Shown here: in pieces, positions 23,201 through 32,277 of the stretch | Layout of the letters: every line of letters starts with the position of its first letter | Position numbering within the stretch: position 1 is the first letter of the stretch | Origin: Zygaena filipendulae | Taxonomy: Eukaryota > Arthropoda > Insecta > Lepidoptera > Zygaenidae | Length of the DNA: 64,000 nucleotides | Direction: 5' to 3' | Assembly: GCA_907165275.2 (NCBI GenBank) | Contig: OU015665.1 | Location: forward strand, 8,308,001-8,372,000 | Notes under the pieces: model-generated | The model's database searches: none | The model's input: the letters and a program-made list of their open reading frames with translations, nothing else | What the model was told of the DNA's origin: nothing | Made by a program: the position numbers and the translations under genes

Positions 23201-25298
23201 ACCGCCATCTTTGATTCTCGCCAAAAACTCAAACAATTCTAAATGTTTTGTTTTTATAATAAAAAAATAAAATCGATAAGTCTTCGGTTTTGTTTTGTTT
23301 ACCCATTTGTTAATTCTGGTCAGGTGGAGATTTTCGAGCATACGCTGTCCCAAACTCCCGGCAACGACTTGGCCAGATTGCTGTGGCTGAAGAGTCCGTC
23401 GTCGGAGGTGTGGTTCGAGCGGCGCACCAACTACACGCGCTCGCTGGCCGTCATGAGCATGGTGGGGTACATCCTCGGCCTGGGCGACCGTCACCCCTCC
23501 AACATCATGTTGCACCGAGTCACCGGCAAGGTGTTGCACATAGACTTCGGCGATTGTTTCGAAGTCACGCAGACCAGAGAGAAATTACCGGAGAAAATAC
23601 CTTTCAGATTGACAAGGATGCTAATCAATGCTATGGAGGTAAGCGCTACACTAGTTTTTTTTACAAAAAATTTACACCTTATTCATAAAAGAAGTTCTAA
23701 AACGGCCTTCGGTCTCTGTCGTGCTGTAATTTGTAAAATAATTTCTTCTATACCATCTAATATATATAAATCACGTGTCACGTTGTTTGTCCGCGATGGA
23801 CTCCTAAACTACTGAACGGATTTTGATAAAATTTTGTAACCATCTATAATATGGTCCAACTTAAAAGATAGGATAGTTTTTATCCCGGAATTCCCTCGGG
23901 AACTGAAGGACATAGAGTACTTATTTCCCGCAACATCCGCGGGAACTCCGAAATTACCGCGGATGAAATCGCGGGGGACAGCTAGTCTAATATATATAAA
24001 TCACGTGTCACGTTGTTTGTCCGCGATGGACTCCGAAACTACTGAATCGATCATGATGAAATTTGGTCACTACGATGTAATTTGGCCCAACTTAAAAGAT
24101 AGGATAGTTTTTACCCCGGAATTCCCGGGGGAACTCCGAAATTACCGCGGATGAAATCGCGGGGGCAGCTAGTATTATTATATGTTTATAAATTGACGTA
24201 TCTCCTAATCTCGCCCTAATGTTGAGTTTTTGATCACGTGTAAAACGGTAAACTTGCGATGTCTGTAGTCAGTACATTCTACTTTGATTATAAACTATTA
24301 GCGTAATTTCGGAGTTCCCGCGGGAATTCCGGGATAAAAGTACCCTATGTCCTTCTCTGTATCCCTGACAACATGCATGCCAAATTTCATCCAAATCAGT
24401 TCGGCCGTTTTTGCGTGATTGAGTAACAAACATCCAAACATCCACACTTTCAAATTTATAATATTAGTAGGACTAGCTGACCCGCGCGGTTTCACCCGCG
24501 GTAATTTCGGAGTTCCCGCGGGAATTCCAGGATAAAATATAGTTATAAACCTTCCTCATGAATCATCTTATCGGTGAAAACCGCATCAAAATCCGTTGCG
24601 TAGTTTTAAAGATTTAAGCATACATATGGATATAGGGACAGAGAAAGCGACTTTGTTTTATACTATGTAGTGATTTAGTTAATGCCCAACCTGCAGGCTG
24701 TGAAGGCTTCCCTCGTGAACTCTTAATTCATATGATCTGAGACATAAAGTCTCTGCACTCTGAGTTTTATTCAAAACCGTCCAAAAAAACCACACTGGAC
24801 AACAGCTATTGAGAAGTCTCACCGATACGACTTTCCTTTGTGACCAAAGCGTATTTTGCCCCCAAGGTGACGGGTATAGAGGGCACGTACCGGTTCACGT
24901 GCGAGTCGGTAATGCACGTGCTGCACAAGCACCGGGACAGCGTGATGGCGGTGCTGGAGGCGTTCGTGTACGACCCGCTGCTCAACTGGCGGCTGGTCGA
25001 CAACGACTACCATTCACTCACCGAGTCCACCTTCTCGTTGGACATGGACTCCTCGTACACGTTGCCCAGCAGGAGTCGCAACCCCCACTACGAGTCCATC
25101 GAAATGCCGCCCGAAGCGAATCTGAACAAGCGGGCGCTGGCGACGCTGAACAGGATACGCGACAAGCTCACCGGCCGGGACTTCCCCCACGTCGAGTCGG
25201 TGGTGAGCGTGCCCAAACAGGTGGACCTGTTGATAAAACAAGCGACGAACAATGAGAACTTGTGCCAGTGCTATATAGGATGGTGTCCGTTCTGGTGA
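11292..25298 (+). CDS. Tor: Serine/threonine kinase Target of rapamycin, diverged paralog (Tor copy A)
   Basis: PIKK-family kinase at the core of TOR complexes, which control growth in response to nutrients and insulin. Exons: 11292-11514, 11623-12396, 12480-15058, 15485-15654, 16892-17177, 17423-19170, 19568-19727, 20455-20670, 22211-22588, 23324-23638 and 24867-25298. They total 7281 bases, 2426 residues, close to the usual 2450-2550. The start is the ATG at 11292. HEAT repeats fill about residues 1-1200, FAT about 1240-1900, FRB about 1906-2000, then the kinase domain with K2078 ([12 protein letters not shown]), the catalytic loop GDRHPSN (D2233) and DFG (D2252). The FATC tail ends [15 protein letters not shown]. 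Oddities: introns after 15654 and 20670 use GC donors. FRB residues 1917-1921 read QVVIA where copy B has QWHEA. The stretch [11 protein letters not shown] at 2151-2161 replaces a normally conserved segment. The frame is open throughout and catalytic residues are intact, so it is probably functional. Confidence 0.95.
15760..15885. mobile_element. Short MITE in Tor copy A intron 4
   Basis: GGGCACTTATTCACTATGACC on the left and GGTCATAGTGAATAAGGGCC on the right are inverted copies around a core of about 80 bases. The whole unit is about 125 bases and could fold into a long hairpin in the pre-mRNA. No coding capacity. Confidence 0.7.
16449..16822. mobile_element. hAT-like MITE in Tor copy A intron 4
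   Basis: Ends TAGTGATGTGCCGG (left) and CCGCCACATCACTA (right) form a terminal inverted repeat of about 14 bases with one mismatch. GGATATCCG/CGGATAT motifs recur near both ends. TAGTGATG-type ends resemble hAT MITEs, but no clean 8-base target duplication was found. The right end is about 70 bases from the exon 5 acceptor. Confidence 0.55.
19171..19567 (+). other. Intron in the FRB region present only in Tor copy A
   Basis: The intron splits the Arg codon of the EASR motif (CG then C). It starts GTAATTG and ends TTGATTGCAG. Copy B is continuous over the same point within its 1893-base exon 36639-38531. A Helitron-like 3' end (CCGCGGGTGAAACCGCGG then CAGCTAG) occupies about 19487-19525, 43 bases before the acceptor. 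Confidence 0.85.
19487..19525 (+). mobile_element. Helitron-like 3' end in Tor copy A intron 6
   Basis: AAAATTGCCGCGGGTGAAAC, a closing CGCGG arm and ACAGCTAG form the family's hairpin and CTAG terminus. The 5' part of an element is not clear, so this is probably a remnant. Confidence 0.6.
20040..20254 (-). mobile_element. tRNA-derived SINE, copy 1
   Basis: Read on the minus strand, the head is GACGACCCGTTTGGCGCAGA followed by GGTCACCATGCC. It has an A-box-like TGGCGCAGAGG and a B-box-like GGGTTCGATTCCC, the internal RNA polymerase III promoter layout of tRNA-derived SINEs. The 3' tail is a run of ATT repeats. It lies in the intron between exons 7 and 8 of Tor copy A. A second copy is at 44881-45135. 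Confidence 0.78.
20677..20832 (-). mobile_element. Non-LTR-type 3' tail repeat, copy 1
   Basis: CTTTATTGTACACCAAAAAA, then ACAAATTTTCTTAAA, GCTTAAAGCGATCTCTCCCA and GTGGACAGATTTATAGAAGA match the copies at 40268-40410 (plus) and 49412-49562 (minus). The other copies end in TATC/GATA runs, as expected for a retrotransposon 3' end. The insertion begins six bases after the GC splice donor. Confidence 0.65.
21053..21686 (-). mobile_element. Tandem array of three Helitron-like elements, reverse
   Basis: Three units on the minus strand (21053-21269, 21270-21499, 21500-21686) each start CTAGCTGTCCC(C)GCGCGATTTC-like on the plus strand and end TATATTAGA. The array is flanked by A and T. The bodies are nearly identical to the array at 5416-6103. 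The middle unit is 230 bases and the outer ones carry deletions. No coding capacity. Confidence 0.8.
22813..23052 (+). mobile_element. MITE with ATGGACG...CGTCCAT inverted ends, copy 1
   Basis: The left end ATGGACGTAGGTAAGCAATA then GTGTGTTAACCCAC and the right end GTGGGTTAACATGTTATTGC then TTATCTGCGTCCAT form an inverted repeat of about 35 bases. It sits in the intron between exons 9 and 10 of Tor copy A. An inverted copy is at 53920-54160. Confidence 0.78.
23756..24172 (+). mobile_element. Two tandem Helitron-like elements
   Basis: Unit one (23756-23985, 230 bases) and unit two (23986-24172, 187 bases) start TCTAATATATATAAATCACG and end in the hairpin plus CTAG, with A on the left and T on the right of the pair. 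Unit two has a different middle (ATCGATCATGATGAAATTTG), so it looks chimeric with another subfamily. It lies in the last intron of Tor copy A. Confidence 0.78.
24296..24560 (-). mobile_element. Helitron-like fragments, reverse
   Basis: Two successive reverse copies are visible: GTAATTTCGGAGTTCCCGCG near 24303 and CTAGCTGACCCGCGCGGTTTC near 24475. Both match the family body. Boundaries are approximate. Confidence 0.55.
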
Positions 25299-26944
25299 GT
25301 ACCCGTTGTTTGTGACTTTTGATGTTGAACGTTTACGTAATTACGAAAGTGTGATCGGCGGTCGTTAGTCGCCGTCGCCGACAGTGTTGTATGATATCGA
25401 TTGCCTTACCTCGATTAGTGACGTTATCGATTATTTCGATTGCGCGCTATCGCCGCTTGCCGCCGCCGCCGCGCCGCCGCCCGCGTGCGAATTGTAAATA
25501 TGTAACATACTATTGTTGTGTTAAGAACAAAATATGTTTATTGCGTTAGTTATAAATACTTATCACATAGTTATTTATAGTTTAACAACTGCGTGCTGTG
25601 ACGTGTTCAATGCATTTTTTTCAACGTGTATAATAATTTAACAGTATGACTTCAAACCTCTGTAGGTTAAGTTTTTTTTTTGTAAATGTTTTCTTGTTCG
25701 TTTTCAATCCTTGTTGTTTCAACAAAGACTGATATAATTATTGTATAAATTAATGATAATATATGGTATTTATTAAGTATTGTAATAACGAGTAAAAGTT
25801 TACTGTTACGTGAGTTGTTTGCAATATGCTGATAGGTTTCGATAGATATTGTTTAACGGTTACATACCAGTTCGGCTGCTCTACGGAAAAACAAAGCAAC
25901 TGATTTTTTTTTCGAAATGAGTTTCTTTTTTGTATTTTTGCCTCATTTCACGCATAACAGACCTTGCTAGATACTCACAACCATCAAAAAGGTTTTCATC
26001 TTAGAGAAATAAAAAATAAAAAAATCGTTAAACTATGGAAGGTTTGTTTTAAAGTTTCCGTTTTTTTGCTCCTTCTGTAAAATTCATTCCGCTGCAATTA
26101 CTTTGTTTTTCCGCAGGGCAGCCGAGTTAGGCTGTTCAATACGGGTCCTAATTATAATGTTGACGCAGTCTTACGACTGTTGCTAACATAAGTATTGGTG
26201 AATTTGCTACTTAAGTTCGTATTTATTTTTTCATAGACTTTTATCACTGCCATAGAGTTCTATAAAACTAGTGAAAACCCTGACAGAGTATTTTTATTTA
26301 AATCAATGTAACCGACTGATTTCTAAACGTATGCACATACACGACAGTTTTGTAGTAGTTTAATAGTATTATACCAACAACCACCAGTCTTGCCTCTAGT
26401 TTGAGTCGCGAAAGCCGATAAACATACCAAATCGCTACCAGTATATTAACATGGAAATACTTAAATTGTTTTTGAATTTCGTTGATACACGATATTTAAT
26501 TTTTTTTCAGTATGATAACAAGTATAATTATATTAATAATACGACTATCTGAAAGCTTACCAAAGCTGTTCATTTCTAATTACTTACTAAACGCCAAGAT
26601 CTAGCAATTATTTGTAAGTATTGTATTCGTCGTTTATTCATGCAAATACATTGAAAGAAATAACCATAATAATAGTTTTATTACACGAACCCTTTCAGTT
26701 AGACACGAATTAAAACAGTTGATGTCCCACTTATTTCATTTTTCCCCATATTTTTGTAGGAATATTTACAATCTGTAGCATAAACTTTCAAGTCTTGAGA
26801 ATTCTACAATCATTTTTTTTTTTAATGAAATGAAATGAAATTTTATTGTGAGCATAGGTAATACAGAGTTCTAAAATATCTTAATATGCAGTAGGACCAC
26901 TATATTCTGCCTTTGTTCGATTGTTCGATCGCAACTATAGCTAG
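25299..26944. other. Tor copy A 3' region and spacer to cytidine deaminase
   Basis: Follows the Tor copy A stop codon. The first part is presumably 3' UTR, including a GC-rich CGCCGCTTGCCGCCGCCGCC stretch near 25450. A MITE occupies 25868-26129. TTTATT at 26842-26847 reads as AATAAA on the minus strand about 100 bases past the cytidine deaminase stop and is a candidate polyadenylation signal. No further gene seen. Confidence 0.5.
25868..26129 (-). mobile_element. MITE with CAGYTCGGCTGC inverted ends, copy 2
   Basis: Same family as 4024-4289 but inverted: CAGTTCGGCTGCTCTACGG at the left, CCGCAGGGCAGCCGAGTTA at the right, with ATACTCACAACCATCAAAAA inside (reverse complement of copy 1's interior). 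It sits about 570 bases past the Tor copy A stop. Confidence 0.75.
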
Positions 26945-27754
26945 CTACTTTATAATGTTATCTTTTTTGAAGCTCACAAACGAAAGTGGCAACAATTTGG
27001 ATAGTTTTGTGCAAAGTACTTCGCCTAAGGTAGGTCTGCACATGTATATGTCGATATCTCCATCGGAGCCGCGAAACTCGCTGAGGGTCTGCCTGCACAG
27101 CCCACAGGGCGCCGTGAAGCAGTTCTGGTGAGCGACCACAGCGACCATTTTAAACTTCAAACACCCTTCGCTGATCGCCTTCACTGCGGCCGTGCGCTCG
27201 GCGCATATGGTGGGTGATAGCGTCGAACTCTCTATGTTACACCCTGTATACACTCGATCATCTTCCAAAAGGAGGATGTCTTCGTCTTCCTCAACGAGGA
27301 TGGCGGCTCCTACAGCAAAGTTTGAATACGGACAATATGCTCTGGATCGTGCTTTGACGGCTTCTTTTATTAAATTTTGGACGGTCTCATCTGTAATTAA
27401 AACGTAAACCAATGTGTAGGTACGTTACAAAAATACCAATTATTTATTTATTAGGGACAGCGTCAACTAATATTTTTAATTCCCTAATACGAGTTACTAT
27501 CAAGCGTCAGCATTCAGCCTTCGAGCTGAAACTGATATTATGTTGAGCGAAAGGGCCGAACCACAATATTGAAAGTATGTAGAAATGTCCATAAATGGTT
27601 AAATCAACCCGGTTTAAACCCGGTTCTTGGGTATAGAGGTCTTAATCGATACACAAAACATTTCCCTAAGCAGATTTATTTGGTATAGATCAATTAAATA
27701 ACACTTACTCAAACTACTGAATTCGACGATCTCCGAGCCACAATTAAGATCCAT
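26945..27754 (-). CDS. Cda: Cytidine deaminase
   Basis: Zinc enzyme of pyrimidine salvage that converts cytidine or deoxycytidine to the uridine form in the cytosol. Two exons: 27754-27709 (MDLNCGSEIVEFSSL, donor GTAAGT) and 27390-26945 (acceptor TTAATTACAG). Together they give 163 residues; family members are usually 130-170. Substrate-binding AYCPYSNFAVGAA lies at 33-45. The zinc site is C78-A-E80 (CAERTA) with P110-C-G-L-C (C111, C114), and E80 is the catalytic proton shuttle. All key residues are present. An acidic insert (VEEDEDILLLEDD, 48-60) lengthens the loop after the first beta strand. The gene is wedged between the 3' ends of the two Tor genes. Confidence 0.93.
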
Positions 27755-29290
27755 AGCGTTTTATCTTATTAAAATGACTTTTGGAATGTTTACGTGCGTT
27801 AGAAAGTCACGTATCGAAGCGTTCACAACACTTCGCGGTCGGCGTAAAACTGATCTCTTTATTTACGAAACCAGCTTGATTAGATACGCCTGCAACTTTT
27901 ATTATGATAGAGATCAATTAAATGTCATTGCGCCACTGCCGACGCGACGCGCTCGTGACGAAAGCTGGGCTGAAAAAGCTAATTGTTCGTCATATTGTGG
28001 AAAGTATATTCAGTGTTGTAGCCAAGGCCGTAAGCGCCCAGGGTAATATAGGTATTATAAATCTCGCGCCCCGAAAAACTTACGGATACATTTACATAAT
28101 ATGTAGTTTAGTAGAAAGAGGAACAGAAACTGTAAAATAGTTTTGATTAGAGATTCTGTTGGTTAATCCATTGCAACTTAGGTTTCAATTTTGTGCATTT
28201 AAAACGTAGGTATTTATCATGGTATTTATGGTATATCTGGACGTAGGTAGGTACGTTCCGCCAAGGTCATGCACTATGCACGATGAAAACCCGTCAGTGA
28301 AAAGTTTCGACGTACGTCGATAAAGCTAAACCAGCAAGCAATTTTGGCGAATACAGCGTTTAAATTTACCTACAATACATAGCCCTGCGCGTGCCTCAGC
28401 GGCCCGCAGCGCAGCTTACAGGTCTGCGTGTGCGCCCCCTTAAATTTATACGCCCCGGGCACTCCGGGCAGCCGCCCTCGAAAGTCGCGTGGCCATCCCT
28501 AGCTACCTACGACGCTGACCTAAACTACCTACCACTTACCCGTGAGTTCAGGGAGTTCAGAAGAACGCTCGACTCGCTTATTGATTTGTTTATGACATTG
28601 ATATGGAAATTATATTCAACTCTAATTTTATGCGTAATTAGGTAAACATCTTTACATTTAGGTAGCTACTGTATAGATACCTATAATATCTTATCTATCT
28701 ATATCTTGATACACGATACAATCTCAATATTACAAGGTGGCGGGTAGAAAAAGTGGAAACAGCATTCAAGCAACTCAAATTGGTCTGTCATCGTCATGAC
28801 TAATGACCCATAATGACTTTACTGATTTCTATTTTGGGTATATTAACACGTCTTTATGAGAAATTAAATATTTGTCAAGATACCTAAAATAGAGATAAAG
28901 ACGAGTATTATCTAGAAGTATTTCTACTGCTACTTATCGGGCAACGGGCCAACGGATGGATTTTTTTCAGAAAACGTCTTCGAAGGTCGGAAAATGACGT
29001 GCCCATTTTTTATTATTTTAAAGGAGGGACTGTACATCCGGCGTGGAGTCAGGATTCGCTAATAGACCGGTGTTGTTAATTAAAAAGCAATCTATTTTCA
29101 TCTTTCCACCGTCACTATCTTCACGCTTAAGTTTTGAGTATTGGTACTTACTATTTGAGTCTTTGTAGATGTGGATCAAAATAGCAAAGTTATTCATAGT
29201 TTCATCGGTCTGGTCTGGAATCTCGTTGTGGATTCAATTGGAGTGAGATATTTAGCTAAGAAGACGCTACAGGCGCAACTGCACACTAGT

Positions 29291-30093
29291 ACAGTCAACA
29301 GCAAAAGTAGATGATCAAAATCAGAAATTCAATACTAATGAACGGAGTTCGCGTCAGTACTGTGTGGCGTCGAAGTGATTCAAAAGTATGTGATTGTAAA
29401 TTATACCAAACATTTACTACTAGTACAGCTGCCATATATTCGTGATCAGTTTTGACTCCAAAAGTTATAAACTCAATTCGCATCAAAACTAAGAAGTGAA
29501 AAAAAATTCCAAAACTAGTGAACAGTTAAAATCCAGAATTAAATGTTGAAACTGAGGCCACGTAATAATGAGACAAATAATTCATCCATACTTATTTTAT
29601 AATTATCCCAGTAATTTATTTGTTATGTTTTACGGAAAAACAGCACGGAGCACGGAGCAGAGGACGAAAATTAAAAATTAATATGAAAAAATATTCCTAT
29701 TATTATTATTATTAATGGGTAATATTGAAAATTTATTGATTACCTACTAAATAATTCATACATTCAAATATTATAAATGTTCAATATAATTTTCTTACGT
29801 TTTTAACGGAAATCTGCTTTAGTACTATACTAATTTTGAACCGTGGCCTCAGTTTCATCATTTAATTTTACATTTTAACTGTTCACTAGTTTTGGAAATT
29901 TTTTTCACTTCTTAGTTTTGATTTATAACTTTTGGAGTCAAAACTGATCATGAATATATGGCAGCTGTAAATTTTTGGTATAATTTACAATCGCATACTT
30001 TTGAATCACTTCGACGCCACACAGTACTGACGCGAACTCCGTTCATTAGTATTGAATCTCTGATTTTGATCATCTACTTTTGCTGTTGCCTGT
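29291..30093. mobile_element. Foldback-type element with about 260-base inverted arms
   Basis: The left arm (29291-29562) starts ACAGTCAACAGCAAAAGTAG and ends TTGAAACTGAGGCCACG. The right arm (29842-30093) starts CGTGGCCTCAGTTTCATCAT and ends CTACTTTTGCTGTTGCCTGT. The arms are near-complementary over their whole length, for example GTACTGTGTGGCGTCGAAGT against ACTTCGACGCCACACAGTAC. The AT-rich centre of about 280 bases contains AGCACGGAGCACGGAGC. No coding capacity. Confidence 0.82.
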
Positions 30094-30137
30094 AACTAAC
30101 CTAATACAAATTTTATATCATTACCTACTTTCTGTTC

Positions 30138-30600
30138 GCCGCTGTTTCACCCGCGTTAATTTCGGAGTGCCCGCGCGAAATCCGGGATAAAAAGTATCCT
30201 ATGTCCTCCTCCGTACCCCTGACGAGTATGCATAATATTATGATGATCGGCTGAGCCGTTAAGATGTGAAAGCGTAACAGACAGACAAAGTAACTTTCGC
30301 ATTTATAATATTACCTACTAGCTGATTCCCACAGTGATTTCGGAGTTCCCGCGGAAATTACGGGATAAAAGCAAATAAATGGGTACTTATGGTGTGGAAA
30401 CAAAGTATGTATTTCCAGTACGATTTTATTATTGTCTAGCTGTTCCCCACGGTTTCACCCGCGATAATTTCGGAGTTCCCGTGGGAACTTCGGGATAAAA
30501 GTACCCTGTCACTCAGGACTACCGTAGCTTCCTATAAGTGAAAGAATTCAAAATCAGTTCAGTAGATCCAGAGATAACACCCTACGTCACAAACTTTAAC
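30138..30600 (-). mobile_element. Cluster of Helitron-like fragments, reverse
   Basis: Three successive bodies begin near 30138 (CGCTGTTTCACCCGCGTTAA), 30317 (CTAGCTGATTCCCAC) and 30436 (CTAGCTGTTCCCCACGGTTT). Each carries the TTTCGGAG(T)TCCCG block of the family. They are diverged from the 230-base subfamily. Confidence 0.55.
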
Positions 30601-30785
30601 TTTATAATATAAAATCTTTATTTCAGACATTAGTGCATAGATGGTTAGTGAGGAAACAGATAATATAATGATATACTATAGTGAGGAGTTAGTAGCACGT
30701 TCTACTTACATACCTACTATGTTAGTACTATTAGTAGGTATTTAATTTATAAAAAAAAAACTTTATAACCTTGGTATATAGATTA

Positions 30786-31202
30786 GGGGTATGTTCCGTT
30801 ATTAAGAATTGCACTGGCCCAGTGACCGCAGTGACGAGAAATTCGTTCCGTTATAACTTTCAGTATACTGCCGCAGTAGTATCCATAGTAGGCAGTATGA
30901 CGTCATAATCGTCGCCAGTTTTGTACTGTGAGCACTGGCGTTTTCGAGGTTAGGCACTCTCAGTGGTTTTATCACGTGATCAACCTCGGACCAAAGATTA
31001 GTCCATGAGTGGGCGACATCGTGACATGGTATGCCATGGATGGCAGTATTCTGGACTGCATTCTGTTTTAACAGTAACCAATACAGCGAACTATATAGAA
31101 GCGGCTTTGCAGTATACTAAATTGACGTCATACCTCACAGTGCTCTCAGTACTAACTACTTCAGATACTACCGTATACTCTCAGTAATACCGCAACATAC
31201 CC
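30786..31202. mobile_element. MITE flanked by TA
   Basis: GGGGTATGTTCCGTTATT at the left and AATACCGCAACATACCC at the right are inverted, and TA lies immediately outside both ends, as in Tc1/mariner-type insertion. The interior is rich in CAGTATACTG/AGTACTGAG-like palindromes. No coding capacity. Confidence 0.62.
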
Positions 31203-32104
31203 TAGGTATCGGTGTTTTGTATTATCACTATGTAATTTATGAACCCTTTTTGTAATTTGTAATATGTAGATTTTATTCAATGAAATTTCATCGAGACACG
31301 TAAGTAAACATATTTTGTAAACTACACTGATTCACAAAGCATCGGAAATAATTCTATAATAATTTTGTATTTACTCTTTTCATTGGTACACAGGACACAA
31401 ATATAATTTTTGTATGTAAATTAGAGATGTTATCCAGTTAAATTAAAATAGTAATGTACTACACTTACAATAATGCCGATTATTTACATTCGTCTTATCA
31501 TCGATTGGTTCGAATTAATTGATAAATAAAATTAATTTATAATTATATCAAGAAGAAAACTCTTAACACAGTCATGTTAAACGCAGCTTCAACAAATTCA
31601 TAAGGACTAAGTACGTTTGATGCGAATGTTTACCATAATCAGTAAAAAGATTTACATCTACTTTTTTTTAACCTATAATATGTCATATTTTGGTTAAAAA
31701 ACTGCAACTTCATTGATTTACAAAAAAAACGAGTAGGAATGGTTCTCTTGATCTGCATCCTAGTCCTTATAATATCTATCAATGTTGCACTAGTATAGTG
31801 ATTATCGTAGTGATCACCTTCTCTCTGGTGATTATATTCTCTTTGACCACACAACAATTTTTTGCCACGTTTTTAGCTAGTGACTCTGACGCAAGGATTA
31901 TATTTTTATATATTTTCATAAACTACTCAAGTGGCTTTTGTTTTAGTAAAATGTCCATGAGGTGAGTGAAACTTAAATTAGGAATTTGGTATGTCAACAA
32001 AGTTGATTCTTATGATACATGGCTATCGACTATATCTCTTAAGTAATACTAACTTCAAAATATTTACAATAAGTAAAAATATACAAAAGCGCGATCCTCC
32101 GCGT

Positions 32105-32190
32105 GCCTCCATGATTTCACCCGCGTCAATTTTGGGGACTTCCTCGAGAACTTTCAAACTTTCCTATATCACTCGAGAATAAAGCTTCCC
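32105..32190 (-). mobile_element. Helitron-like fragment near Tor copy B 3' end
   Basis: GATTTCACCCGCGTCAATTT, then GGGGACTTCCTCGAGAACTT, matches the element body in reverse. It lies about 90 bases past the Tor copy B stop codon, probably within its 3' UTR. Confidence 0.45.
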
Positions 32191-32277
32191 ATCTATTAAA
32201 TCGCTTCGGTAGTTCCCGAGTTTACCGGCTGCATTCCAAACTCACAAGTCAGTGGACACCGTCCCGCCCGACGTGTC

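Larger units (their letters stand above)
27755..32277. other. Gene-free spacer between cytidine deaminase and Tor copy B
   Basis: No convincing coding exon. It contains a long inverted-repeat element (29291-30093), Helitron-like fragments (30138-30600 and 32105-32190), a TA-flanked MITE (30786-31202) and AT-rich unique sequence. The first few hundred bases must include the deaminase promoter, and the last few hundred the Tor copy B 3' UTR. Confidence 0.55.

Noticed and set aside
11292..25298. Tor copy A as a pseudogene
   Set aside because: All 11 exons stay in frame, with intact catalytic loop, DFG and FATC; no stop or frameshift was found.
28391..28645. Plus-strand ORF in the Tor/deaminase spacer
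   Set aside because: No recognisable domain and no splice context; chance ORF in a short GC-rich patch.
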